Assembly (NCBI GenBank): GCA_038146805.1
Contig: JAYQSH010000005.1
Span: 620,001-684,000, forward strand
DNA from: CAIYXB01 sp038146805
GTDB lineage: Bacteria; Cyanobacteriota; Vampirovibrionia; LMEP-6097
Length of the DNA: 64,000 nt
Reading direction: 5' to 3'
Shown: positions 44,201-52,432 of the stretch, piece by piece
How positions within the stretch are numbered: the stretch's first letter is position 1
Layout: each line of letters starts with the position of its first letter
Notes under the pieces: generated by a model
The model's input: the letters and a program-made list of their open reading frames with translations, nothing else
Told to the model about the DNA's origin: nothing
The model's database searches: none
Position numbers and translations under genes: made by a program

Positions 44201-44779
44201 AGATAAAGCCGTTGTAGCTGGTAATGTGCAAACATCACAAAGAATTGTTGATGTAATTTTAAAGGCATTTAATATTTGTGCTGCTTCTCAAGGCTGTATG
44301 AATAATGTGATTTTTGGTAATTCTCAATTTGGTTATTATGAAACTATTGGTGGTGGTGCTGGCGCTGGTTGTATAGATGGTGAAGCTTTTCATGGTGCCT
44401 CTGGTGTGCATACGCATATGACAAATACGCGCATAACTGATGCAGAAATATTAGAGACTCGTTACCCTGTGCTCTTGCAAGAATTTGCTATTAGAGAAAA
44501 TTCTGGTGGTCATGGTAAATATAATGGTGGTAACGGTTTGCTTAGGCATTTTAAATTTTTAGATGAGCTTGAACTCTCTTTGCTTACAGAAAGAAGAGTT
44601 TTTCTCCTTATGGATTAAATGGTGCAAGTCCGGGTAAAAGCGGCGAAAATCTTTTGTTTACAAAAGAAAAAGATGGTGCACTCAAAGAAACCAAACTTGC
44701 ATCTAAGGTTCATGTTAAAGTTCATAATGGTGACGAGTTAAAGATCTTAACTCCCGGTGGAGGTGGTTTTGGAAACTAA
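41241..44779 (+). CDS. 5-oxoprolinase (ATP-hydrolysing), HyuA-HyuB fusion (apparent frameshift near 44600-44606)
   Basis: Opens 5-oxoproline to glutamate with ATP; the fused layout equals eukaryotic OPLAH or bacterial hydantoinase A/B. Residues 1-650 are the HyuA half (DFFIDRGGTFTDVFY, GTTVATNALLERKG, GFDMGGTSTDVSRY). Residues 680 to the end are the HyuB half (ISTNIKERRDFSCALFDAQG, HLGSMGFAV, HPIMGGSHLPDLTV, GGGAGAGCIDGEAFHG). The main frame stops early at 44618 after SLLTERRVF. The expected C-terminus lies in another frame: SPYGLNGASPGKSGENLLF to LTPGGGGFGN, stop 44777-44779. One more T in the T5 run at about 44600 restores a protein of about 1178 residues. It overlaps trmFO by 11 nt. Confidence 0.88.
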
Positions 44780-46181
44780 ATATATAAAAGTGATTGGAGC
44801 TGGTTTAGCTGGTACAGAAACCGCTTGGCAAATTGCTTGTTTGCTTGAAAAACATAATTTATCCCAATATAAAGTTCAACTTTTTGAAATGCGTCCACAT
44901 AAAAAAACACCCGCCCATCATACTGCAAATTTTGCCGAATTAGTTTGTTCCAATTCTTTAGGCTCAGAATTTTTGACAACAGCAAGAGGGGTATTGATTC
45001 ATGAGATGTTGTTTTTTGATAGTTTAATTATAAACTCTGCAAAAAAAGCTAAAGTGCCTGCTGGACAGGCTTTGGCTGTTGATAGAGATATTTTTGCGTC
45101 TGAAGTTACCAAAAAAATTGAGAATCATGCTTTTGTTGAGATTGTCAAAGAGGAATTTGTTGAAGATTTAACTCAGTATATTAATAAAGATGATTTTTTA
45201 GTGATTGCAACTGGTCCTTTGACTTCCGAGGCTTTGGCTTTAGAAATTCAAAAGTTTTTTAAGTCTGTTAATCAAGAAGTACAAACAGATTTTTTACATT
45301 TTTTTGATGCGGCAGCACCAATTGTTGAAGAAAGCTCAATTAATATGGATATTGCTTTTAAGGCTTCTCGCTATGATAAAGGTGTAGAAGAAGGTGCTCA
45401 AGGTGATTATATAAACTGCCCTTTTTATTCACAAGAAAAATTTGATAATTTTTACCAAGAGCTTATTAATAGCGAAAAAGCTGAGTTGAAAGATTTTGAA
45501 AAAGAAAATATGAGGTTTTTTGATGCTTGTCAACCTATTGAACAAATAGCTTCTAAGGGTGCTAAAACTTTGACTTTTGGTCCATTGAAACCAGTTGGTT
45601 TGCGAGATAAACGTTGCCTAGATAAGCGTCCCGTAGCGGTTGTACAACTACGTCAGGATAATGTTTGCGGGTCTTTGTATAACTTGGTAGGTTTTCAAAC
45701 AAATTTAAAATGGGGAGAACAAAAAAGAGTTTTTTCATTGATACCCGGCTTAGAGAATTTAGAAATTGTACGTTATGGAGTTATGCATCAAAATATTTTT
45801 ATTAATTCACCTCAACTATTAAATCAAGATTTATCAGTGAAGAATTGTGACAATGTTTTTTTTGCTGGTCAGATTACCGGTGTTGAAGGTTATACGGAAA
45901 GTGCGGCAACGGGAATTGTAGTAGCTCTCTCGATAATTAAAAAGATTACAAAAAAACAAAGTTTTGTGATGTCAGAAAATACAATGTTGGGCTCTTTAAT
46001 ACATTATGTGACTCATTGTGAACCAAAAAGATTTCAACCAATTAATTCTAATTGGGGTTTACTCAATAAAGAACCAGAGAAGTTAGATAAACAATATCGT
46101 AAAAACAAAAAACTGCGCTATGAGTTTTTGGCATCTAGGGCACTAGAAGATTTGCAAACGGCTTGTGTTTCGCTAAACTAG
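44769..46181 (+). CDS. trmFO: methylenetetrahydrofolate-tRNA-(uracil-5-)-methyltransferase
   Basis: Folate- and FAD-dependent enzyme that methylates U54 in tRNA T-loops. KVIGAGLAGTETAWQIA is the FAD site. AELVCSNSLGSEFLTTARGVLIHEM, AGQALAVDRDIFA, FKASRYDKG, YINCPFYSQEKFDNFYQEL and FAGQITGVEGYTESAATG are family signatures. Translation could begin at a GTG at 44757 but I chose the TTG at 44769, which has GGAGG (44759-44763) 5 nt upstream and starts LETKYIKVIGAG. The length is about 470. It overlaps the true end of 5-oxoprolinase. Confidence 0.9.
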   Translation: METKYIKVIGAGLAGTETAWQIACLLEKHNLSQYKVQLFEMRPHKKTPAHHTANFAELVCSNSLGSEFLTTARGVLIHEMLFFDSLIINSAKKAKVPAGQALAVDRDIFASEVTKKIENHAFVEIVKEEFVEDLTQYINKDDFLVIATGPLTSEALALEIQKFFKSVNQEVQTDFLHFFDAAAPIVEESSINMDIAFKASRYDKGVEEGAQGDYINCPFYSQEKFDNFYQELINSEKAELKDFEKENMRFFDACQPIEQIASKGAKTLTFGPLKPVGLRDKRCLDKRPVAVVQLRQDNVCGSLYNLVGFQTNLKWGEQKRVFSLIPGLENLEIVRYGVMHQNIFINSPQLLNQDLSVKNCDNVFFAGQITGVEGYTESAATGIVVALSIIKKITKKQSFVMSENTMLGSLIHYVTHCEPKRFQPINSNWGLLNKEPEKLDKQYRKNKKLRYEFLASRALEDLQTACVSLN

Positions 46182-46257
46182 CTACTGTGAACAACTTCGG
46201 ACCGTGTTCATTTTGTCTTATTTTTAGGACACTTCGGACCGTGTTCATTTTGTCTCA
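46179..46257 (+). repeat. two tandem copies of the CTTCGGACCGTG repeat after trmFO
   Basis: Copies lie at 46194-46220 and 46231-46257; each reads ACTTCGGACCGTGTTCATTT then TGTCT(T/C)A. The string TAGCTACTGTGAACAA, which begins at the trmFO stop codon (46179), is also found at the rhodanese stop (TAGCTACTGTTAACAA at 48437), so the repeat unit seems to begin at stop codons. Confidence 0.7.
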
Positions 46258-46294
46258 TGATTTAATAAATTAACTTAGCTATTAATAACAAATC

Positions 46295-46403
46295 CCAATA
46301 ACTGCGATACTCTTGTAGCTCAAAATTATTATTGACAACAATTAAACTAAAGCCTTTTTCGCATTGAAAAGCCTTGTTCTTAAAATTTATTAACAGCATC
46401 TAG
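46295..46403. repeat. diverged ~110-nt repeat, copy 1
   Basis: From CCAATAACTGCGATACTC to TTAACAGCATCTAG, it aligns end to end with 57691-57800 (CCGATAACTGCCTTACTC to TTAACAGCATCTAG). Shared blocks include GAAAAGCCTTGTTCTTAAAA against GAAAGCCTTGTTCTTGAAA. A short relative of its beginning lies at 48446-48478. Confidence 0.55.
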
Positions 46404-46474
46404 ACTGCAAGGACTGTATTATTTAAAAAAAACAATAATTTATCAACATTTATTTGTAATTTGAGGCAATCACT

Positions 46475-46480
46475 TATAAT
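46475..46480 (+). promoter_or_regulatory. -10 box TATAAT of fumC
   Basis: TATAAT lies 6 nt before the fumC ATG; the mRNA is probably leaderless. Confidence 0.6.
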
Positions 46481-46486
46481 TAATAT

Positions 46487-47899
46487 ATGCCTGAAACAAG
46501 TCAAGATCTAGAATACAGAATTGAAAAAGATACTATGGGGGAAATGAAAGTTCCTGCTGATAAATATTATGGCTGTCAAACGGCAAGGTCAATTGTTAAT
46601 TTTAAAATTGGACAAGATAGAATGCCTTTAGAAATAATTCGTGCTTTTGGGGTTTTAAAAAAATCTGCTGCGATTGTTAACTCTAAGCTTGGTGTTTTAG
46701 AACAAGAAAAAGCTGATTTGATCGTGCAAGCTTGTGATGAAGTTATTGCAGGTAAACTTAATGATCATTTTCCTTTAGTTGTATGGCAAACTGGTTCTGG
46801 TACGCAATCTAATATGAATGTTAATGAAGTGGTAGCAAATCGTGCTATTGAAATTGCTGGTGGTGAGCTTGGTTCAAAAGATCCAATTCACCCAAATGAT
46901 GATGTCAATAAATCTCAATCTTCTAATGATACTTTTCCAACAGCGATGCATATTGCAGCAGCTACTTTTACTTTAACAAGATTGGTTCCAAGTTTATCTG
47001 CTTTAAGAGATGCATTTAAAGCAAAATCTGTTGAGTTTGAAAAGATTGTAAAAATTGGTAGAACGCATTTGATGGATGCAACTCCTTTAACTTTAGGGCA
47101 AGAGTTTTCGGCTTATGCAGTGCAATTAGAAAAGGGCATTGCTCGTATTGATGCTGTGTTACCTGACTTAATGGAGCTTGCTTTAGGTGGTACAGCTGTG
47201 GGTACAGGACTTAATACACATAAAGATTTTGCTGTTGCAGTTGCAAAACAAATTGCTGAAGAAACAGGTTTTAAATTTGTTAGTGCTGAAAATAAATTTG
47301 AAGCACTTGCCGCACATGATGCATTAGTAATGGCACATGGTGCTTTAAAAACAGTTGCTGTTTCTTTGATGAAAATTGCAAATGATATTCGTTTACTTGC
47401 TTCGGGTCCTCGTTGCGGTATTGGCGAGATTAGTTTACCAGCAAATGAGCCCGGAAGTTCTATTATGCCGGGTAAGGTGAATCCGACACAGTGTGAGGCT
47501 TTGACAATGCTGTGTGCTCAGGTGATGGGTAATGATGTGGCTGTTAATGTAGGTGGGTCAAATGGACATTTCCAACTTAATGTTTTTAAGCCAATGATGA
47601 TTTTTAATTATTTAAATTCAGCTCGTTTGCTTGCGGATGGTGCTGAATCATTTTTAGAAAATTGTGTTGTTGGGATCATGGCAAATGAAGAAAATTGTCA
47701 AGAAAATTTGGAAAATTCTTTGATGTTAGTCACAGCTTTAAATTCACATATCGGCTATGATAATGCGGCAAAAATTGCTAAAAATGCACATGAGAAATCT
47801 TTGACTTTACGAGAATCTGCAATTGAATTGGGTTTGCTCACTGATGCTGATTTTAGTGCTTGGGTGCGTCCAGAAGATATGCTTGGTCCAAAACAATAA
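46487..47899 (+). CDS. fumC: class II fumarate hydratase
   Basis: Interconverts fumarate and malate. The 470-residue protein has GSGTQSNMNVNEVVANRAIE, VNKSQSSNDTFPTAMH, GRTHLMDATPLTLGQE, the superfamily signature GSSIMPGKVNPTQCE and the FumC-like C-terminus NSLMLVTALNSHIGYDNAAK. SNDTFPTAMH and the C-terminal LGLLTDADFSAWVRPEDM favour fumarase over aspartase. A rhodanese gene follows 12 nt later, apparently co-transcribed. Confidence 0.94.
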   Translation: MPETSQDLEYRIEKDTMGEMKVPADKYYGCQTARSIVNFKIGQDRMPLEIIRAFGVLKKSAAIVNSKLGVLEQEKADLIVQACDEVIAGKLNDHFPLVVWQTGSGTQSNMNVNEVVANRAIEIAGGELGSKDPIHPNDDVNKSQSSNDTFPTAMHIAAATFTLTRLVPSLSALRDAFKAKSVEFEKIVKIGRTHLMDATPLTLGQEFSAYAVQLEKGIARIDAVLPDLMELALGGTAVGTGLNTHKDFAVAVAKQIAEETGFKFVSAENKFEALAAHDALVMAHGALKTVAVSLMKIANDIRLLASGPRCGIGEISLPANEPGSSIMPGKVNPTQCEALTMLCAQVMGNDVAVNVGGSNGHFQLNVFKPMMIFNYLNSARLLADGAESFLENCVVGIMANEENCQENLENSLMLVTALNSHIGYDNAAKIAKNAHEKSLTLRESAIELGLLTDADFSAWVRPEDMLGPKQ

Positions 47900-47911
47900 A
47901 AGTGAAAAAAT

Positions 47912-48439
47912 ATGACAGAACATCAAATTTTAGAGCCAGAAGATTTTAAAGTACAAATGGCAAATGTGCAAAATAAAATAGTGCTTGATTGTAGGTCTTT
48001 AGACGAATTTAAGTCTGGAACTATTCCTGAGGCTTGTTGTATTCCTGTAGATGATTTAGAAAATCAGTTAAATATTTTGAATAAAGAAAGTCAAATTTTT
48101 GTTTTTTGTGGTTCTGGAAAAAGATCTGCAAAAGCTTGTGCAATTCTAAAAGCAAATTCGATGAATAATATTTGTGAATTAAGTGGTGGTTTTAATAATT
48201 GGCAGGCACAAAACAATCCAGTTTTAAAAAAACGTCAGGCAATTAGTTTACAAAGGCAGGTAATGATTGCCGCTGGCTTTTTGGTTTTATTAGGTGCAGT
48301 TTTGGGGCATTTTGTTAATTATAGATTTTTCTTATTATCTGCATTTGTGGGCTTGGGGTTAAGCTTTGCTGGTATTTCTGGTTTTTGCGGTATGGCCTTA
48401 TTGCTAGAAAAAATGCCATGGAATAAAGCAGTTTCATAG
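47912..48439 (+). CDS. rhodanese-domain protein with two C-terminal membrane helices
   Basis: Residues about 10-105 are a rhodanese domain (VLDCRSLDEFKSGTIPEACC, FCGSGKRSAKACAIL with the active-site Cys loop C-G-S-G-K-R-S, LSGGFNNWQ). Residues about 120-165 form two hydrophobic helices (VMIAAGFLVLLGAVLGHFV and FFLLSAFVGLGLSFAGI). This rhodanese-plus-DUF2892-like plan is found in membrane sulfurtransferases. Persulfide transfer is the likely chemistry; acceptor unknown. The gene is 12 nt after fumC. Its stop codon coincides with the start of a repeat. Confidence 0.85.
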   Translation: MTEHQILEPEDFKVQMANVQNKIVLDCRSLDEFKSGTIPEACCIPVDDLENQLNILNKESQIFVFCGSGKRSAKACAILKANSMNNICELSGGFNNWQAQNNPVLKKRQAISLQRQVMIAAGFLVLLGAVLGHFVNYRFFLLSAFVGLGLSFAGISGFCGMALLLEKMPWNKAVS

Positions 48440-48508
48440 CTACTGTTAACAAATCCTGATACTGTGTTACTCTCGTAAGACTCTTCGGACCGTGTTCATT
48501 TTGTCTTA
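48437..48508 (+). repeat. TAGCTACTG / CTTCGGACCGTG repeat after the rhodanese gene
   Basis: Begins with the rhodanese TAG stop (TAGCTACTGTTAACAA), passes through a short stretch related to 46295 (TACTGTGTTACTCTCGTAAG), and ends in CTTCGGACCGTGTTCATTTT then GTCTTA at 48483-48508. Confidence 0.65.
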
Positions 48509-48631
48509 TTTCTTATTTCAAGTTTTTATTCATAATAGCAGCTAAAATTTTTTAGAAGAAATATTAAAGATTAGCTTGTTTTTTTTAAGAGGTGCTAAAA
48601 TTTAAAAGCTTTAAAAAGCGATAGTTACTAA

Positions 48632-48707
48632 GCGGAAGTAACTCAATTGGTAGAGTACTTGCCTTCCAAGCAAGCTGTTGCGAGTTCGAGCCTCGTCTTC
48701 CGCTCCA
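48632..48707 (+). tRNA. tRNA-Gly(UCC)
   Basis: Acceptor GCGGAAG/CTTCCGC, D-arm ACTC-loop-GAGT, anticodon stem CTTGC/GCAAG around loop CTTCCAA with anticodon TCC, T-arm GCGAG-TTCGAGC-CTCGT, discriminator T and an encoded CCA. All stems pair. A TAAAAT box at 48596-48601 is the likely promoter. The last bases of the gene (TCCGCTCCATTAA) are repeated four more times immediately downstream. Confidence 0.95.
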
Positions 48708-49138
48708 TTAAACATAACAGCGAAAAATGTGGTCTTGGTGCCTGGCACGATGATTCGTCTTCCGCTCCATTAAATTCTAAAAAGCAAAATACCCATTAAG
48801 GGTATTTTTCTTTTTAATAAGATATTCGAGTCGCGAAAGCCCCAGCGGGTCCAAGTAAAAAGCAAAATATATATTTATTTACGACCGCTGAAATCCGCTC
48901 CATTAAATTCTAAAAAGCAAAATATATATTTATTTACGACCGCTGAAATCCGCTCCATTAAATTCTAAAAAGCAAAATACCCATTAAGGGTATTTTTCTT
49001 TTTAATAAGATATTCGAGTCGCGAAAGCCCCAGCGGGTCCAAGTAAAAAGCAAAATATATATTTATTTACGACCGCTGAAATCCGCTCCATTAAACATAA
49101 CAGCGAAAAATGTGGTCTTGGTGCCTGGCACGATGATT
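48699..49138 (+). repeat. nested direct repeats built on the 3' end of tRNA-Gly (A-B-C-B-A)
   Basis: TCCGCTCCATTAA, the tRNA-Gly 3' end, recurs at 48699, 48761, 48894, 48949 and 49082. It delimits units: A (57 nt, 48699-48755 and 49082-49138, each with the GGTCTTGGTGCCTGGCACGA core); B (146 nt, 48761-48906 and 48949-49094, identical as far as I can check, each with a terminator hairpin); C (55 nt, 48894-48948), equal to the end of B. At 48756-48760 the longer tRNA end CGTCT precedes a copy. It looks like repeated duplication by recombination or slippage at the tRNA end. Confidence 0.8.
48786..48815 (+). terminator. intrinsic terminator of tRNA-Gly (copy 1; copy 2 at 48974-49003)
   Basis: AAAATACCC, loop ATTAA, GGGTATTTTT, then CTTTTT. 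A perfect 9-bp stem with a U-rich tail. The same hairpin is duplicated within repeat unit B. Confidence 0.8.
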
Positions 49139-49141
49139 TGC

Positions 49142-49147
49142 TAAAAT
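49142..49147 (+). promoter_or_regulatory. -10 box TAAAAT (TTTGCTAAAAT) of the small lipoprotein
   Basis: TTTGCTAAAAT follows repeat A directly and precedes the ATG at 49156 by 8 nt. A longer frame from a TTG at 49138 would place the start inside the promoter. Confidence 0.55.
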
Positions 49148-49155
49148 TTATAACA

Positions 49156-49341
49156 ATGAAAAAAATTATTAGTTTATTAGTACTTGTTCTTTTTGCTTTC
49201 AATATGAATTCATGTTGCAAAAAATGTTCTGAAAATTGTGATATGCATGACAAGCCTCAAGCTGAAGCTCAAGATCAGTCAGCAGCAGCAGAAAATGAAA
49301 TAGCTGAAAATACTCAAGAACACACAGCAGAAACTCACTAG
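49156..49341 (+). CDS. small Cys-rich lipoprotein
   Basis: The 61-residue protein starts MKKIISLLVLVLFAFNMNSC, a lipoprotein-like signal, then CKKCSENCDMHDK and an acidic Gln/Ala/Glu tail ending in HTAETH. After cleavage the mature protein would begin with two Cys, then C-x2-C-x3-C and M-H-D, which could bind a metal or form disulfides. No family is recognised. It is transcribed alone or with the U32 gene 57 nt downstream. Confidence 0.6.
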   Translation: MKKIISLLVLVLFAFNMNSCCKKCSENCDMHDKPQAEAQDQSAAAENEIAENTQEHTAETH

Positions 49342-49398
49342 TTCTATTTGTGCTATTCTTTATTTCACCTCTTTACTTGAAATAAGGATGGCTAAATT

Positions 49399-50862
49399 AT
49401 GAACAACGAATTAGAGTTATTAATGCCGGGCGGCAGCCTTGAAAAAATTAAATACGCGATTGCATATGGTGCTGATGCTGTTTATGCTGGAGTTCCTCGA
49501 TATAGTTTGCGGGCTCGAGAAAATGAGTTTTTTGATATTGATTTAGTTCAACAAGCTGTTGATTTTGTGCATGCACGCGGAAAAAAAATCTATTTAACTG
49601 CAAATATTTACGCTCACAACAATAAAATTAATGGTTTTATGGATGCCATGTCTGATATGGTGCAACTAAAGCCAGATGCTTTTATTATGACCGATCCGGG
49701 TTTGATTGCTTTAACCAAAGAAAAATTTCCAGAGGCTGTGATTCATTTATCTACTCAAGCGAATAATACTAACTGGGCACAAGTCAAGTTTTGGAAGGAT
49801 TATGGTATAGAAAGAGCTATTTTAGCTCGTGAATTAAGAATCGAGGAAATTAGAGAAATCCATGAAAAAGTGCCAGAGATTGAGCTTGAAGCTTTTGTTC
49901 ATGGCTCAATTTGCATGGCATATTCTGGTCGTTGTTTACTTTCAAATTATTTAAGTTATCGTGATGCCAATCAAGGTACTTGTTCACATACTTGTCGTTG
50001 GGGTTTTAAGGTTAATGCCAATGATGCTGAGCGCGGACAAAGAGCAGATGGTTTTACAAAATTTGATGATGTTGATGCTCAGTACGTACCACTAGATGGT
50101 GATTTTTATTTAGAAGAACGTGAGCGTCCCGGCGAGATGATGCCTATTGATGAAGATGAATATGGCACTTATATAATGAATTCCAAAGATTTGTGTGGTA
50201 TTGATTATATGACTCAATTAAGAGATGCTGGTATTGTAAGTTTTAAAGTTGAAGGAAGAAATAAAACAGAATATTATGCTTCAATTGTTGCTAGAGCTTA
50301 TAGACAAGGTTTAGATGCAATTGCTAATAATCAAGACTTGAATCCAGATTTAAGAGATTGGATGTTAGCTGAGGTTGCAACAACAGCTAATCGTGGTTTC
50401 ATTCCCGGTTTTTATCCAAGAAATGCCAAAGCAGCAGCCCAAGAGCTTGAAAGATCACATGCTATTCAAACTCATCTCTATGCCGCTCGTGTAGTGGCTT
50501 TTGATAAACAAAGTCAAGTTGCATGTTTAGATATCAAAAACAGAATCGATCAAGGTGATAAGTTAACTTTTATTAGTCCAGATCAAGCGGAATTTGTACA
50601 AGACTTTGATAATGCTTTTTATAACGGACACCCTGATGCTCTTGAATTTTCTCAAGAAACTTTTTTATTAGATCCTAATAACTCAAAAAACAAAAAATTT
50701 AGTGAAGCAAAAATCGAAGTCACTGCTCATGCGCACGGTGGCGGTAAGTTTGTTTATTTAAAACTAGACAAAGATTTAGGAGAATTTCCTGACTTAACAA
50801 TTGTGAGAATGTCTTTTAAAGAAGCAAAAACACTGAGAAATAGAACAGCTGTTGCCGTTTAG
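49399..50862 (+). CDS. U32-family protein (TrhP/YegQ-like, tRNA hydroxylation)
   Basis: U32 'peptidase' family members of this type (TrhP/YegQ) are Fe-S enzymes that take part in 5-hydroxylation of U34 in tRNA; peptidase activity is doubtful. The 487-residue protein has MPGGSLEKIKYAIAYGADAV, HLSTQANNTNWAQVKFW, the signature EAFVHGSICMAYSGRCLLSN, and GTCSHTCRW, which together give four conserved Cys for a cluster. The C-terminal domain is the usual beta-barrel. An AAATAAGGATGG ribosome binding site precedes the ATG. It overlaps the convergent cinA stop by 4 nt. Confidence 0.85.
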   Translation: MNNELELLMPGGSLEKIKYAIAYGADAVYAGVPRYSLRARENEFFDIDLVQQAVDFVHARGKKIYLTANIYAHNNKINGFMDAMSDMVQLKPDAFIMTDPGLIALTKEKFPEAVIHLSTQANNTNWAQVKFWKDYGIERAILARELRIEEIREIHEKVPEIELEAFVHGSICMAYSGRCLLSNYLSYRDANQGTCSHTCRWGFKVNANDAERGQRADGFTKFDDVDAQYVPLDGDFYLEERERPGEMMPIDEDEYGTYIMNSKDLCGIDYMTQLRDAGIVSFKVEGRNKTEYYASIVARAYRQGLDAIANNQDLNPDLRDWMLAEVATTANRGFIPGFYPRNAKAAAQELERSHAIQTHLYAARVVAFDKQSQVACLDIKNRIDQGDKLTFISPDQAEFVQDFDNAFYNGHPDALEFSQETFLLDPNNSKNKKFSEAKIEVTAHAHGGGKFVYLKLDKDLGEFPDLTIVRMSFKEAKTLRNRTAVAV

Positions 50863-52124
50863 TTTTGCTTCAAGGCTTTATAAATAACCCAAAAGATTTT
50901 TTTACAGGCAAGTTCTCTAACTTGTTCTCGTGAGAGTGGTCTTGCACCCCAATAAATATTTTGGTTAAAGATTTCTTTGCCATTTTTTAAAATACAAGTG
51001 TAAATTGTACCAATTGGTTTTTCTGGGCTTGCTCCATCTGGTCCAGCAATTCCTGTTATAGAGACATTGATATCTGAGTCTGATATCTCTGCAAGTCCGT
51101 ATGCCATCTCAGTTGCAACTTCTTTTGATACGGCGCCAAAATTTTCTAGGGTATCTTTTTGAACTTTTAAAATTTTTATTTTTGCTATATCAGCATATGT
51201 AACTAAGTTGAGTTTGGTGTATTGAGAGGCTCCGGGAATATCAGTAAGCATTTTGCTTGCCAGTCCGCCGGTACAAGATTCAGCAAAAGAGATTGTTAAT
51301 TTTTGTTCTTTGAGAGTTTTTGCTAGTACGCTTGTGATGGTGTCAGCATCATAGCCATAGATATGCTCTGCTAATAAAGATTCAATTTCTTGACTTAATG
51401 CTTCTTGGATTTTTTTTGCTTCTTGTTGATCTTGACCTGAGCTTGTTATTCTTAGATAAATATCTCCAAGCTCTGCATAAGGTGCAAGGCTTGGATTTGC
51501 TTCTTTGAAAGGGTTGCGTTGGTATTTGTGTTCAAAATGATCAACAATTTTTTGTGCCATTTCTGATTCGGTAATATTTGCTAGTTTGATTTTTTTTGAA
51601 ATAATACTTTCTTTGTTTTTTAGTTCTTGAAGTACTTGTGGCAACATCGCTTGCATTTCACATGGAACACCCGGGAAACTTGCAAGCTGAAAATTTTTGT
51701 TTTTGATAAACATGCCAATCGCAGTACCAATTGGATTATCGATGATGGTTGCATCTGCAATTACTCTTGCTTGGCGATAATTCATTTTAGGAATATTTTT
51801 TTTGCCAAGTTTGAAAAATTTATTTTCTAAAATTGTTTTTTGATTTTCATCTAGATTTATAGGACGATCTAAAAATTTTGCAATTACATCGTGGCTAATG
51901 TCATCACAAGTTGGACCAAGACCTCCAGTAGTCAGAACTAAATCAGCTCTTGTTGTAGCGAGTTCTAATGCTTGTAAAATTCTGCTTTCGTTATCACCGA
52001 TAACAGTATGATATAAAACGCTGATCCCTTTTTTAGCGAGCTCTTGCGAAATATAAGTAGAGTTTGTATTGACGGTATGCCCAATTAAAATTTCAGTGCC
52101 AATACTTATTATTTCTGCTTTCAT
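50859..52124 (-). CDS. cinA: CinA-family protein (competence/damage-inducible; NMN amidohydrolase domain)
   Basis: The 421-residue protein has an N-terminal molybdopterin-binding-like COG1058 domain (AEIISIGTEILIGHTVNTN, LVLTTGGLGPTCDDISHDV), a middle domain, and a C-terminal PncC/CinA amidohydrolase domain (SFAESCTGGLASKMLTDIPG, SITGIAGPDGASPEKPIGT). It probably acts in NAD recycling as ADP-ribose pyrophosphatase and NMN deamidase. Length and domain order are normal. It converges with the U32 gene. Confidence 0.93.
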   Translation of the reverse strand: MKAEIISIGTEILIGHTVNTNSTYISQELAKKGISVLYHTVIGDNESRILQALELATTRADLVLTTGGLGPTCDDISHDVIAKFLDRPINLDENQKTILENKFFKLGKKNIPKMNYRQARVIADATIIDNPIGTAIGMFIKNKNFQLASFPGVPCEMQAMLPQVLQELKNKESIISKKIKLANITESEMAQKIVDHFEHKYQRNPFKEANPSLAPYAELGDIYLRITSSGQDQQEAKKIQEALSQEIESLLAEHIYGYDADTITSVLAKTLKEQKLTISFAESCTGGLASKMLTDIPGASQYTKLNLVTYADIAKIKILKVQKDTLENFGAVSKEVATEMAYGLAEISDSDINVSITGIAGPDGASPEKPIGTIYTCILKNGKEIFNQNIYWGARPLSREQVRELACKKIFWVIYKALKQN

Positions 52125-52226
52125 AGAACTTTGTGCTTGCTTGCCTCTAATACAGTATATTCTTTGCTAGAATTTATGTGCAAAAATTTTGTATTTTTCT
52201 TTAATTTAGTTTTTAGAAAAAAAAAC

Positions 52227-52232
52227 TATAAT
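52227..52232 (+). promoter_or_regulatory. possible promoter of tRNA-Ser
   Basis: AACTATAATTATTG is a perfect -10 box about 100 nt before tRNA-Ser. A TTTGCTAGAAT box at 52163-52173 is an alternative. Both would give a 5' leader to the tRNA precursor. Confidence 0.35.
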
Positions 52233-52330
52233 TATTGTGAGACTAGAGTTTTATGCTTTGTAAAGTCAATAAAATTAAATTTTGACTTGCGAGCATAAAC
52301 AAGCTCAAAACAATGGGGATTACAAAATTT

Positions 52331-52425
52331 GGAGAGATGGCTGAGTGGCTGAAAGCGGCTTCCTGCTAAGAAGTTGATTGGGTGTTAAGCTTGATCCGAG
52401 GGTTCGAATCCCTCTCTCTCCGCCA
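52331..52425 (+). tRNA. tRNA-Ser(GCU)
   Basis: Class II tRNA, 95 nt. Acceptor GGAGAGA/TCTCTCC, anticodon loop CTGCTAA with anticodon GCT, a long variable arm, T-arm GAGGG-TTCGAAT-CCCTC, discriminator G and encoded CCA. Everything from here to about 59.1 kb looks accessory, which fits a tRNA-Ser integration hotspot, although no second copy of the tRNA end was found. Confidence 0.95.
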
Positions 52426-52432
52426 TTTTACA

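Larger units (their letters stand above)
46182..46486. other. 305-nt intergenic region between trmFO and fumC made of repeats
   Basis: The left 75 nt are two CTTCGGACCGTG copies. The section 46278-46403 is related to 57691-57800. The last 40 nt hold the fumC promoter. No gene is seen. Confidence 0.5.
48440..49155. other. 716-nt interval: repeats, tRNA-Gly and nested repeat array, no protein gene
   Basis: From left to right: a CTTCGGACCGTG repeat (to 48508), AT-rich DNA with the tRNA promoter (TAAAAT at 48596-48601), tRNA-Gly (48632-48707), and the nested direct repeats 48699-49138, ending in the promoter of the Cys-rich lipoprotein. Confidence 0.7.

Noticed and set aside
48699..49138. Possible CRISPR array from regularly repeated TCCGCTCCATTAA
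   Set aside because: Intervals differ widely (62, 133, 55, 133 nt) and the 'spacers' are themselves repeated; there are no cas genes. It is a nested duplication at a tRNA end.
52176..52298. A 40-codon ORF (MCKNFVFFFNL...) between cinA and tRNA-Ser
   Set aside because: Low-complexity Phe/Asn/Lys composition expected of AT-rich DNA; the -10 box is only 2 nt before the ATG; no family resemblance.
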